Shown here one piece after another: positions 7,696 to 15,764 of a DNA stretch of 34,916 bases. The DNA is taken from assembly GCA_945862355.1 (NCBI GenBank), contig CAMAYR010000022.1:1-34916 (forward strand). The letters are read 5' to 3'. A model generated the notes under the pieces. The model was not told the origin of the DNA and made no database searches. It saw only the letters and a program-made list of their open reading frames with translations. A program made the position numbers and the translations under genes. How positions within the stretch are numbered: position 1 is the stretch's first letter; each line of letters starts with the position of its first letter. The stretch comes from Devosia equisanguinis. Its GTDB lineage: Bacteria > Pseudomonadota > Alphaproteobacteria > Rhizobiales > Hyphomicrobiaceae.

Positions 7696-8508
7696 ATGCA
7701 TCATCATAACAATGCCGCCGGACCGCTCGGGCACGTGCTCGCGCTGATCCCGGCACGAGGTGGCTCGAAATCGATCCCGAAGAAGAACATCAGAGAGATC
7801 GCGAGCAAGCCGCTGCTTGCCTACAGCATCGAGCAAGCGCTGGCCTCTCGCCTCATCAGCCGTGTGATCGTGACGACGGACAGCGAGGAGATCGCCGCGA
7901 TTGCGCGGGCGCATGGCGCGCAAACGCCTTTTCTGCGACCGGCAGAGCTGGCTGGCGATTTGTCGCTCGACATCGAGTTCCATGCGCATGCCGTAGACTG
8001 GCTCGCGGAGCACGAAGGCTATGAGGCTTGCTCCGTCGTCAACTTGCGGCCGACGCACCCAACGCGGCGCGTCTCGACCATAGATCGTGCGATCGAACAG
8101 TTCCATGCGACGCCAGAGGCCGATTCGCTGCGTTCGGTGCGGCGATCGGAGCTGTCGCCCTACAAGATGTGGCGCGAAGGTGATGACGGCTATCTGCTGC
8201 CCGTCGCCCCAGTCGATGGCGTCGAGGAGCCATATAACCAGCCGCGGCAGGTGCTGCCGATGGTTTACTGGCAGGACGGCTATGTCGACGTGACCCGACC
8301 CTCGGTGATCCGGCAACAGCGCTCGACGACGGGAAGGCGCATCTTGCCGTTCCTGATTGAGGAGGAGTGTGTCGACATCGACTACGAAGACCAGATTGCT
8401 GCTGCCGAGCGTATTTTGGGCGGTCTCTCGGCGCCAGGCGCTAGTCGCATGGGCAATCCTGATTCTTCGCAGGCCGCCAAGACGAAAGAAGTTCGGAACC
8501 CGTCATGA
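7696..8508 (+). CDS. neuA: CMP-sugar-acid synthetase (acylneuraminate cytidylyltransferase)
   Basis: The product is 270 residues. The nucleotide-binding signature IPARGGSKSIPKKNI lies near residues 18-32 and is diagnostic of NeuA/KdsB-type cytidylyltransferases. Further landmarks are VIVTTDSEEIA, VNLRPTHPTR, the SPYKMW segment and DIDYEDQIAAAE at the C-terminus. It activates an ulosonic acid as its CMP derivative for transfer. The gene has no strong ribosome site before ATG 7696 (13 bases after the phosphatase stop), and the first residues (MHHHNN) are unusual, so the true start is slightly uncertain. It overlaps the next gene by 4 bases. The residues chosen do not separate sialic, legionaminic, Kdn or other acids, so the substrate is left open. 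Confidence 0.87.
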   Translation: MHHHNNAAGPLGHVLALIPARGGSKSIPKKNIREIASKPLLAYSIEQALASRLISRVIVTTDSEEIAAIARAHGAQTPFLRPAELAGDLSLDIEFHAHAVDWLAEHEGYEACSVVNLRPTHPTRRVSTIDRAIEQFHATPEADSLRSVRRSELSPYKMWREGDDGYLLPVAPVDGVEEPYNQPRQVLPMVYWQDGYVDVTRPSVIRQQRSTTGRRILPFLIEEECVDIDYEDQIAAAERILGGLSAPGASRMGNPDSSQAAKTKEVRNPS

Positions 8509-9545
8509 AGGTGCTCGTCTGCGGATTGGGCGCGATCGGCCAGCGACACGTGCGGATGCTGCGGCAGGTGTGTGGTGCCAGCGTGCGCATTGCGGCTTAC
8601 CGGTCGCGGAAGCTGGCGATCGTGATTTCCGACAAGCTCGAGGCCACCGAGGGTGTGAAGCCTGAGGGCCATTACGGCATCGAAGTGTTCGACGACTTCG
8701 ATGTGGCGCTGGCAGACCGACCAGATGCGGTGTTCGTTACCAATCCGATCTCGATGCACGTGGCGACTGCGCTGGCCGCGGCACGAGTTGGCGCGCATCT
8801 GTTTTTGGAAAAGCCGGTTAGCAGCACGATGGACGGGATCGCGGAGCTGATGCGTGAGGTCAAGGAGCGGCGCCTTGTCACCATGGTCGGTTTCCAGCTG
8901 CGTTACCACCCTATGCTCGAGGCCGTCCGCGGTTGGGTCGAGGCGGGTGAAATCGGCAACATCATTTCTGCTGAGTTGCACTTCGGGGAATGGTTGCCGG
9001 GGATGCACCCTTACGAGGACTACCGCGATAGCCACGCCGCGCGCGCGGATCAAGGAGGTGGCGTCATCAATTGCCTCAGTCACGAGATCGATTTGGCGCG
9101 CTGGCTGGTCGGCCCCGCACTGACGGTCGCGGCAAGCGGAGGACACTTGAGCAATCTGGAGATGAACGGGGTTGAGGACGTTGCGGATCTGCAGCTGAGC
9201 TGCGCTGTCGGCAACCGGCGCGTGCCCGTTCATGTACACCTCGATTTTCTGCAACGGCCGATGCGCCGCTATGGCCGCATCTACGGTGACATCGGCACGA
9301 TAGAGTGGGACTACCCGACCAGCACGGCACGCATCGTGCGCCCGCCGCCGGCCGAGCCCGAAGTGCGCAGCTGGGCAACGTTCGAGCGCAACGACATGTT
9401 CGTCGCCGAGGTTCGCGACTTCGTGCAAGCCGTTCGAAACGGTTCGGCGACGCGCGTCCCACTTCTCGACGGCGTCGAGACGCTGAAAGTCTGCGTTGCG
9501 GCGCATCGGGCGATGGCCCGCGGGACGGTCGAGGTGATCGCATGA
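8505..9545 (+). CDS. Gfo/Idh/MocA-family oxidoreductase
   Basis: The product is 346 residues with start ATG 8505 in an ATGA overlap. The N-terminal Rossmann domain has VCGLGAIGQRH (residues 4-14), and the EKPVSSTMDG segment near 105 carries the conserved Lys of the family. GGGVINCLSHEIDLARWLVG follows near 185-204, where the His acts in catalysis. These enzymes oxidise or reduce hydroxyl groups of sugars and nucleotide sugars with NAD(P). Genes of this family together with an SDR are often found next to neuA/neuB in nonulosonic-acid loci, but the reaction there is mostly unproven. A role in tailoring the sugar acid or a neighbouring sugar is inference from context. Confidence 0.83.
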   Translation: MKVLVCGLGAIGQRHVRMLRQVCGASVRIAAYRSRKLAIVISDKLEATEGVKPEGHYGIEVFDDFDVALADRPDAVFVTNPISMHVATALAAARVGAHLFLEKPVSSTMDGIAELMREVKERRLVTMVGFQLRYHPMLEAVRGWVEAGEIGNIISAELHFGEWLPGMHPYEDYRDSHAARADQGGGVINCLSHEIDLARWLVGPALTVAASGGHLSNLEMNGVEDVADLQLSCAVGNRRVPVHVHLDFLQRPMRRYGRIYGDIGTIEWDYPTSTARIVRPPPAEPEVRSWATFERNDMFVAEVRDFVQAVRNGSATRVPLLDGVETLKVCVAAHRAMARGTVEVIA

Positions 9546-10366
9546 CGGTGCGCGACGTGTTCGATTTGAAGGACCGCGTCGTCATCATCACCGGTGGCGG
9601 CGGAATGCTCGGGCGACAGCACGCTCGCGCCGTGGCGGATATGGGTGGCGAGCCCGTGTTGTGCGACATCAGCCCGGGCGCACTCGGGAAAGCAGCAGCG
9701 GAACTGAAAGAGGTTACCGACCGCGAGCCGATGACGATCACGCTCGACATCACGCGGACCGAGGCCGTTGAGCAGGCCAGGGATCGAATCCTGGCGCGCT
9801 TCGGCAAGATCGACGGCCTCGTCAACAACGCCGCCAATAACCCGAAGGTCGAGGACGGGCAGACGAACTGGAGCCGCCTTGAAAACTTTCCGGTCGAGGC
9901 GTGGAACGCCGACATCGCCGTTGGGCTGACCGGTGCCTTCCTGTGCTCGCGCGTGTTTGGGGAGGTGATGGCCCGGCAGCGGCGCGGTTCGATCGTCAAC
10001 ATCGCGTCGGACTTGGCCTTGATCGCACCCGATCAGCGCCTGTATCGCAAGCCTGGGTTGCCGGATCATGAGCAGCCCGTGAAGCCCGTCACCTACTCCG
10101 TGGTCAAGGCCGGGCTCGTCGGCTTGACGCGCTATCTGGCGACCTACTGGTGCGAGGCCGGCGTTCGGGCGAATGCCGTTTGCCCAGGCGGGGTCGAGGC
10201 CGGCCAGGATCCCGACTTCATGCGGCGACTGAATAGTCTTATCCCGCTTGGGCGCATGGCCCGTGCCGACGAGTATCAAGGTATGCTCGTGTTCCTGCTG
10301 TCGGATGCCTCGAGCTACATGACCGGTTCTATTATTTCGATCGATGGCGGCAGGACCGCATGGTAG
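9542..10366 (+). CDS. Short-chain dehydrogenase/reductase (PtmA-like context)
   Basis: The product is 274 residues, starting at ATG 9542 in an ATGA overlap with the oxidoreductase. The classical SDR features are visible: cofactor loop TGGGGMLGRQ (residues 17-26), LVNNAANN, NIASDLAL with the catalytic Ser region, YSVVKAG with the Tyr-x3-Lys pair, and a C-terminal SIISIDGGRTAW. Domain length and order are normal. It is similar in placement to the ptmA SDR of Campylobacter-type legionaminic-acid loci, which also sits beside a CMP-sugar-acid synthetase, but its substrate is not established. It and the preceding Gfo/Idh enzyme may act in sequence on one sugar. Confidence 0.83.
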   Translation: MTVRDVFDLKDRVVIITGGGGMLGRQHARAVADMGGEPVLCDISPGALGKAAAELKEVTDREPMTITLDITRTEAVEQARDRILARFGKIDGLVNNAANNPKVEDGQTNWSRLENFPVEAWNADIAVGLTGAFLCSRVFGEVMARQRRGSIVNIASDLALIAPDQRLYRKPGLPDHEQPVKPVTYSVVKAGLVGLTRYLATYWCEAGVRANAVCPGGVEAGQDPDFMRRLNSLIPLGRMARADEYQGMLVFLLSDASSYMTGSIISIDGGRTAW

Positions 10367-11841
10367 CGCCTATGCAGACAATCCTGCTGCTTTCACCCGG
10401 CCGCCGGCTCGCAAAAATACTTCTAACGACAGCACGCCACCTTTCGGAAAGTTTTCACGTCGTCGTCGTGCGGATGAGCGGGGCCGATGACGCCGTGGAG
10501 GACGAGCGCCCGCTCTGGAACGGCGCGGAAGGCATCACGTTCTACGACCTCCTCGCAGAGGTCAAAGCGCGGGCGACCGGGGATCTTGCCGCGCGGGCAA
10601 CGGAGATCGAAGCCGAGACCGGCCTCTCGCTCTACCGCAGCGCAAGCAACCACCTGCTCTATCAGCGCTTCACTGCTGCCTACTTCCACATCAAGCAGCC
10701 ACTTTATGCGACCGAGCAAGAGATCATCGAAGAGTACGTCGGCGCCCACGACCTGTTCAACGAGATATTCGATCGCTTCGCGCCGGTGCTCGCTTTCTGT
10801 GAGACGCCCGATACGATCTCCTACCGGTTGGCACAGGCGATGGGTCGCAAGCGCGGCACGTTCGTGCTCGGAAACGCCTTCAACAACATTTTCGGCGACG
10901 GCATCGCGTACTTCACCTACGGCAGCAACCGCCGCAGTCCGCTGCTCGAGCACTATTATCGCAATCCCTCGCTGATCGATGCGGCAAGTTTTGCGCGTGC
11001 CGACGCGCTGATCGCCAAGCTCTCGAATACGGGCCTCCACGATGCCCACTATGTCGAGTATCACAAGACGCGGATCTCCGGGCGCGCACCGCTCCCCGCG
11101 CGCGTGATGCGGGGATGGCGCAAGCTGCACTCTCCCGCTACCTATCGCGGTTTGCCGTCCCGCCTGGTGCACGAGCGCAACCGACGCTGGCTCGATGCCA
11201 GCATGAAGCGCGCGGTTCCCGAGGGGCGATACATCCTCGTCTCGCTGCACTATCAGCCCGAGGCCTCCACGACGATGGTGGCGCCGCGCTGGATCGACCA
11301 GGACAGCGTGGTCGAGCAGCTCGCCACCAATGCCCCCCGCGGCATCCGCATCGCCGTGAAGGAGAATCCGAAGCAGTTTGGTTCGCGCGGTGAGGAGTAC
11401 TACTGGAAACTCAGCGTTCTTCCCAACGTCGACCTGATCCATCCAACCGTTTCCAACAGCGCATTGCTGCAGGGCGCGGAGGCGATATTCCCGATCGCTG
11501 GTACCGCGGGCATGGAGGGGATCGCGCTGGGCAAGAAGGTGGCCGTGCTCGGCCGGCCCTCCTACGACATCTACAAGGGTGTACGACGTCTGGATTATCC
11601 GGAGGACGTGTTTCGCCACCTTGCGGATACCGCTTGGCGGCCGCATTCGATGCTCGATGAGCGGCGCACATTCCTTGCTGCCATGGCGCAAGGTTGCCAC
11701 CCGCTCGGCACGCCGCAGCCGAACACACCCTGGCCATTGCCTGAGGATGCGGGCGTGCACTATGCCCGAGCCTTGCAGCGCTTCAGCGCCATGGTCCAGT
11801 CGGGCGAACTGCGTACCGAGCAGATCAACGCGGCCCTGTGA
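10360..11841 (+). CDS. Capsule polysaccharide biosynthesis-like protein (putative glycosyltransferase)
   Basis: The product is 493 residues. ATG 10360 overlaps the SDR stop by 7 bases and has AGGA 4 bases upstream; ATG 10372 is an alternative. The N-terminus ILLLSPGRRLAKILL looks like a GT-B first strand. The C-terminal third (IRIAVKENPKQFG, then SNSALLQGAEAIFPIAGTAGMEGIALGKKVAVLG) resembles the KDO/capsule transferase fold of the Capsule_synth family, where the nucleotide pocket lies at a similar G-T-x-G-x-E-x2-x2-G-K pattern. Such proteins include KpsC/KpsS, which use CMP-Kdo. Position right after a CMP-sugar-acid module makes it a candidate for the transferase that uses the CMP-activated acid, but that is inference. 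Confidence 0.65.
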   Translation: MVAPMQTILLLSPGRRLAKILLTTARHLSESFHVVVVRMSGADDAVEDERPLWNGAEGITFYDLLAEVKARATGDLAARATEIEAETGLSLYRSASNHLLYQRFTAAYFHIKQPLYATEQEIIEEYVGAHDLFNEIFDRFAPVLAFCETPDTISYRLAQAMGRKRGTFVLGNAFNNIFGDGIAYFTYGSNRRSPLLEHYYRNPSLIDAASFARADALIAKLSNTGLHDAHYVEYHKTRISGRAPLPARVMRGWRKLHSPATYRGLPSRLVHERNRRWLDASMKRAVPEGRYILVSLHYQPEASTTMVAPRWIDQDSVVEQLATNAPRGIRIAVKENPKQFGSRGEEYYWKLSVLPNVDLIHPTVSNSALLQGAEAIFPIAGTAGMEGIALGKKVAVLGRPSYDIYKGVRRLDYPEDVFRHLADTAWRPHSMLDERRTFLAAMAQGCHPLGTPQPNTPWPLPEDAGVHYARALQRFSAMVQSGELRTEQINAAL

Positions 11842-11884
11842 TACGGAACAAACAACATCCGCTCACAGCAGGAAGCCCGGTCGC

Positions 11885-13696
11885 ATGAACGAGCTTCGAA
11901 CCTTCCGTCTGATTCTAACAATGCTCGATCACCCGCTGCGGATGCGGTGCATCGGGCTGATCGCACTTGCCATTGCAGCCGTCGTGCTCGAGGTGTTCAG
12001 CGCGTTCGGCGTGCTTTGGCTGATCGGCTTGCTGCATGATCCGGCGTCGGTCTCGAAATTGCCGTTCATCGGCGCGTGGTCGCGATCCTTCTGCTGCGAT
12101 TCCGACAGGATTTTGCTTTGGCTTTGTCTTGCCGTCGCGCTTTTCTATCTGCTCAAGAACCTGTTCTTGCTGGTGCAGTCCTATTGTCAGTTGTCCGTGC
12201 CGTACGCTGCCAGCGTGCAGGTCTCCGCCCGGCTGCTCGACTACTACCTTCGCATGCCCTACGCGCTCCATGTCCATCGTAATTCGGCAGAACTGGTGCG
12301 CAACGTCATGACGTCGGTCGATGTCGTGTTCCGGATGGCGATGATCTCGATCGTCGGGATCATCTCGGACGCGTTCGTTGTCGTCGCGCTCGTCTTGATC
12401 TTGCTGGCCGCCTCTACCTTCGAGGCACTCCTCGCCGTAGCTAGCCTCGGATTGCTGGTGGCTGTGATGCTGCGAATGACTCAGCGCGTGATGAGCGCAT
12501 GGGGTGAGGAGGTGCAGGATCGTTCAACGGCCGTTCTGAAGATTGTCGGACAATCCCTAAGCGGCGCGAAAGAAGTGCAGGTACGGGGCAGCCAAGGGTT
12601 CTTCGTTTCGAGGTACCAGCAAGAGCGTCACGCCCTTTCACGTGTCCTACTCCACAAGGAGACAGTCGGCGGCATGCCGCGGTTGCTGCTCGAGTCGGCG
12701 CTGGTACTCGTGCTTACGGCATTGATCGCACTGGCTGTCGTGCGCACGGAGTACCGCGGCGAGTTCGTGCCTCTGCTCGGGCTTTATGCCTATGCTGGGT
12801 TCCGTTTGTTGCCCGCTGTGGGCCGGATGGCCGTGAACCTCCAGAATGTCCGATTTGGCGCGCCAGCGGTGGTCGATCTGCAGAAGGACATGGCGGCGTG
12901 CGGTCTCCTGCCGAACAACGAGCACAGCTCGGGTCGCCTCGACGTCCATCACGAAATCAAGCTCGAACGGCTGTCCTACACGTATCCCAGCTCCACCGTA
13001 CCGGCACTTCGCGACGTCGACCTGGTAATCAGACGCGGGGAGACGATCGGCATCGCCGGTCCCACGGGATCGGGCAAAAGCACGTTGGTCGATATTCTAC
13101 TTGGGCTCCTCGAACCCGGTAAGGGGCGCGTGCTTGTCGATGGCGTGGATACCCGAAGCGACATACGCGGTTGGCAGCGCTCGATCGGCTATGTGTCGCA
13201 GACACCGTTCCTCCTCGACGATACATTGCGCCGGAATGTCGCGTTCGGTATCGAGGACGACCGGATAGACGAGCCGGCGGTCGCCGAGGCTGCTCGGCTG
13301 GCGCAGTTGGAGGAGGTCTACCGCGGGCATCCGGAGGGCTTGGATCTCATGGTCGGCGAGCGTGGCGTGCGCCTATCAGGGGGGCAACGTCAACGGATCG
13401 TGATTGCGCGTGCACTCTACGGACGCCCCGCCGTGTTGGTGTTCGACGAGGCCACCTCGGCGCTCGACAACACGACCGAGTCTCTCGTGTCGCAGGCGAT
13501 CCATAGCCTCGGCGGCGATCGAACACTGGTGATGGTCGCCCACCGGCTGAGCACAATTCGCGCCTGCGACCGAATCGTTTTCATGAAAGACGGGTGCATC
13601 GCGGACGTCGGGACCTACGACGAGTTGATTGCTACGGTGCCTGAGTTCGCCATCATGGCGAAGGCGAGTGACGGAACGTGTGGCGAGATGGTGTGA
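11885..13696 (+). CDS. PglK/MsbA-like ABC exporter for lipid-linked glycan
   Basis: The product is 603 residues, a half-size ABC exporter with a membrane domain (spans near 22-50, 75-98, 155-195 and 268-305) followed by an ATPase domain. ATG 11885 has AGGAAG at 11870-11875. The ATPase has Walker A GPTGSGKST (392-400), Q-loop Gln 439, signature LSGGQ (497-501), Walker B VLVFDE (517-522) and switch His 553, so it should be active. The overall plan matches PglK, which flips lipid-linked oligosaccharides, and MsbA-type transporters. In this locus it likely moves a lipid-linked glycan or lipid across the cytoplasmic membrane as a homodimer. A second, Wzx-like flippase is encoded at 15761-17071. 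Confidence 0.85.
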   Translation: MNELRTFRLILTMLDHPLRMRCIGLIALAIAAVVLEVFSAFGVLWLIGLLHDPASVSKLPFIGAWSRSFCCDSDRILLWLCLAVALFYLLKNLFLLVQSYCQLSVPYAASVQVSARLLDYYLRMPYALHVHRNSAELVRNVMTSVDVVFRMAMISIVGIISDAFVVVALVLILLAASTFEALLAVASLGLLVAVMLRMTQRVMSAWGEEVQDRSTAVLKIVGQSLSGAKEVQVRGSQGFFVSRYQQERHALSRVLLHKETVGGMPRLLLESALVLVLTALIALAVVRTEYRGEFVPLLGLYAYAGFRLLPAVGRMAVNLQNVRFGAPAVVDLQKDMAACGLLPNNEHSSGRLDVHHEIKLERLSYTYPSSTVPALRDVDLVIRRGETIGIAGPTGSGKSTLVDILLGLLEPGKGRVLVDGVDTRSDIRGWQRSIGYVSQTPFLLDDTLRRNVAFGIEDDRIDEPAVAEAARLAQLEEVYRGHPEGLDLMVGERGVRLSGGQRQRIVIARALYGRPAVLVFDEATSALDNTTESLVSQAIHSLGGDRTLVMVAHRLSTIRACDRIVFMKDGCIADVGTYDELIATVPEFAIMAKASDGTCGEMV

Positions 13697-13834
13697 GTTG
13701 GGCCTCGTGACTGCTTCCGCCGGCGGGATTCCATGCCTGCACCCCGTGTACCGTAGACGGCGTGACCACTGGTAAACGAGCATGCCGACTGCGATCGGCT
13801 GGCCGGAGTTCGGCCCAGGATAGGATTGAGGCAC

Positions 13835-14812
13835 ATGGTAGGAAAATACTCGCTGCGCGGCGTCTACAAGCGCGCTGTCGTGACCGGCGGCGCGGGCTTT
13901 ATCGGTAGCCACCTGGTCGAGTCGCTGCTCGCCGACGGTCTGGAGGTCGTAAGCATCGACAACTACAGCACCGGCAAGCGATCCAACCTCGAGCACCTCA
14001 GCGCAGAGCGGCGGTTGCGCATCGTCGATTGCGACATCACTGATAAGGCCGCCGTCTCTCCCCACCTAGCCGGCGCCGATGTGGTATTCCACGAGGCGTG
14101 CTCGAAAATGACGATGTGCCTGATCGATCCCGCTCGCGATCTCGAGGTCAACGCCCAGGGCACCTTCAACATGCTCGAGGCGGCCCGCGAGCACGGCGTC
14201 AATAAATTCGTGCACGCCTCGACAGGTTCTGTCTACGGCGTGGCCCAGTACTACCCGACCGACGAGGCGCATCCGGTCAATCCCACCTCCTACTACGGGG
14301 TCAGCAAACTCGCCGGCGAGAAATATGTCCGTGCCTTCCAACATCTTTACGGAATGGACGCGGTTATCCTGCGCTATTTCCATGTGTACGGACCGCGCCA
14401 GGAGATGGGCGACCTCGGCGGCGTGACCTGTATTTTCGGACGCCGCGCCGTTAAGAACGAGCCGCTGATCATCTTTGGTGACGGCAGCCAAGTCCGCTCG
14501 TTCACATATGTCGGCGACGTCGTCAACATCAACAAGCTGGTTGCAAGGACGTCCGGTATCAGCGGGCAGGCATTCAACTGTGCCTCTGGCAGTCGCGTGA
14601 CCATCAAGGAGCTGGCAGACGCGGTGCTGGCCCACTACAAGAAGCAACATATCGGCATCGAGTATCGAGATTGGAAAATCGGCGATATCAAGGTGTTCGA
14701 CGTTTCGAATGCGAGGATCAAAGAGCTGGGAATGGAGTTCACCATGCCGTTCAAGGACGGCTTGGCAATGACCCTCGACTGGCTCGCGAAGGACATTGGC
14801 AAGTATGCTTGA
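13835..14812 (+). CDS. NAD-dependent nucleotide-sugar epimerase/dehydratase
   Basis: The product is 325 residues from ATG 13835, preceded by AGGA at 13822-13825; a TTG at 13826 is a longer alternative. Extended-SDR features are clear: TGGAGFIGSH (residues 17-26), DNYSTGKRSNL, the STGSVYG strand with the active-site Ser region, Tyr 154-x3-Lys 158 (YGVSK), and RYFHVYGPRQ. The family acts on UDP-, GDP- or dTDP-sugars (4-epimerase or 4,6-dehydratase type). The 138-bp gap before it shows no terminator or clear promoter that I can support. Its stop overlaps the GT2 gene by 8 bases, so the two are probably translated together. Which nucleotide sugar it uses is not determinable here. Confidence 0.85.
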   Translation: MVGKYSLRGVYKRAVVTGGAGFIGSHLVESLLADGLEVVSIDNYSTGKRSNLEHLSAERRLRIVDCDITDKAAVSPHLAGADVVFHEACSKMTMCLIDPARDLEVNAQGTFNMLEAAREHGVNKFVHASTGSVYGVAQYYPTDEAHPVNPTSYYGVSKLAGEKYVRAFQHLYGMDAVILRYFHVYGPRQEMGDLGGVTCIFGRRAVKNEPLIIFGDGSQVRSFTYVGDVVNINKLVARTSGISGQAFNCASGSRVTIKELADAVLAHYKKQHIGIEYRDWKIGDIKVFDVSNARIKELGMEFTMPFKDGLAMTLDWLAKDIGKYA

Positions 14813-15764
14813 CGGTAAGCGGATCTGCGTTGTCGTTCCCGCCTACAACGAGGAGCGCCTGATCGCTCGGACATTGACGACCATGCCCGACATCGTTGAC
14901 AGGGTTATTGTCGTCAATGATGGCAGCAAGGACGCGACGGCCGAGCGGATCGCGGAGTGCGTGAGCCGGGACGCCCGAATTGTCGCCATTCACCAGGAGA
15001 AGAACCAAGGGCTTGGGCAGGCACTCATCACTGGGTATCTCGCGGCTCGTGACAGCGACGCGGACATCGTTGCGATCATGGCGGGCGATGCACAGATGGC
15101 GCCGACCGATCTAGCCGCCGTAGTCAGGCCCATCGCGGTTGGGGCGGCGGATTACGTCAAGGGCAATCGCCTGCTACGCGCCGATGTCGTCGAGCGCATG
15201 CCCTTCTATCGATTCATCGGCAACAACGTCCTGACGCTGCTCACCAAGTTCGCCACTGGTTATTGGCGGATCATCGATCCGCAATGCGGCTACACGGCGA
15301 TATCCGTGGCCGCGCTCCGGCGCATTCCGATCGAGGACATGATCAAAGGTTACGGCTACAACGCGCATATACTCCACATGTTGAACCTCGCCAATTTCAG
15401 GGTGGTCGATGTCGAGGTCGAGCCTGTCTATCGGGACGAAGTCAGCAAGATCAAATTGAAAAGCTATGTCTGGAACGTGTCCCGGTTGCTGACGCGATTG
15501 ACGGTCAGCCGGATCTTCCGGAAGTATATGCTGCGGCAGTTCCACCCCCTGGTGTTCTTCTACCTGTTCGCAGCTTTCCAGGGCTTGTTGATCACACCGG
15601 TGCTTCTGGTTCGCTTTCTGTATCTGTACTTCACGGTCGGCGAGGCACCGCAGACGACGCTCATCCTGCTGACCTTTTGCTCTTCCATGGCGTTTTTCTC
15701 GTTGTTCTTCGCCATGTGGATGGACATGGAAGACAATCGCGCGCTCGAGGGCAGGCCGGCTTGA
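14805..15764 (+). CDS. Glycosyltransferase family 2 with C-terminal membrane anchors
   Basis: The product is 319 residues. ATG 14805 lies inside the end of the preceding gene; a TTG at 14796 would add three residues. The GT-A domain opens with CVVVPAYNEERLIARTL, then VIVVNDGSKDATAE, MAGDAQMAP (the acidic metal-binding segment) and the DPQCGYTAIS region typical of dolichyl-phosphate-mannose-synthase-like enzymes. Two hydrophobic segments near residues 247-275 and 285-305 anchor it in the membrane. Such enzymes usually transfer a sugar onto polyprenyl phosphate. In this locus it could prime or extend a lipid-linked glycan. Sugar specificity is unknown. Confidence 0.87.
   Translation: MLDGKRICVVVPAYNEERLIARTLTTMPDIVDRVIVVNDGSKDATAERIAECVSRDARIVAIHQEKNQGLGQALITGYLAARDSDADIVAIMAGDAQMAPTDLAAVVRPIAVGAADYVKGNRLLRADVVERMPFYRFIGNNVLTLLTKFATGYWRIIDPQCGYTAISVAALRRIPIEDMIKGYGYNAHILHMLNLANFRVVDVEVEPVYRDEVSKIKLKSYVWNVSRLLTRLTVSRIFRKYMLRQFHPLVFFYLFAAFQGLLITPVLLVRFLYLYFTVGEAPQTTLILLTFCSSMAFFSLFFAMWMDMEDNRALEGRPA

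Noticed and set aside
8382-9506. 374-residue minus-strand open frame opposite the Gfo/Idh gene
   Set aside because: Rich in His, Arg and Gln with no recognisable motif, and fully opposite a gene with clear family signatures; typical of antisense frames in GC-rich DNA.
10423-11760. 445-residue minus-strand open frame opposite the capsule-synthesis-like gene
   Set aside because: No domain motifs and shadow-like composition; the plus-strand gene has a ribosome site and family-like sequence.
13697-13834. Promoter or terminator in the 138-bp gap before the epimerase
   Set aside because: No hairpin with T-run and no convincing -35/-10 pair could be identified.
15263-15760. Long upstream extension of the flippase reading frame
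   Set aside because: It overlaps the well-supported GT2 gene in another frame, has the Arg/Gly-rich composition of a shadow frame, and the flippase N-terminus is accounted for from TTG 15761.
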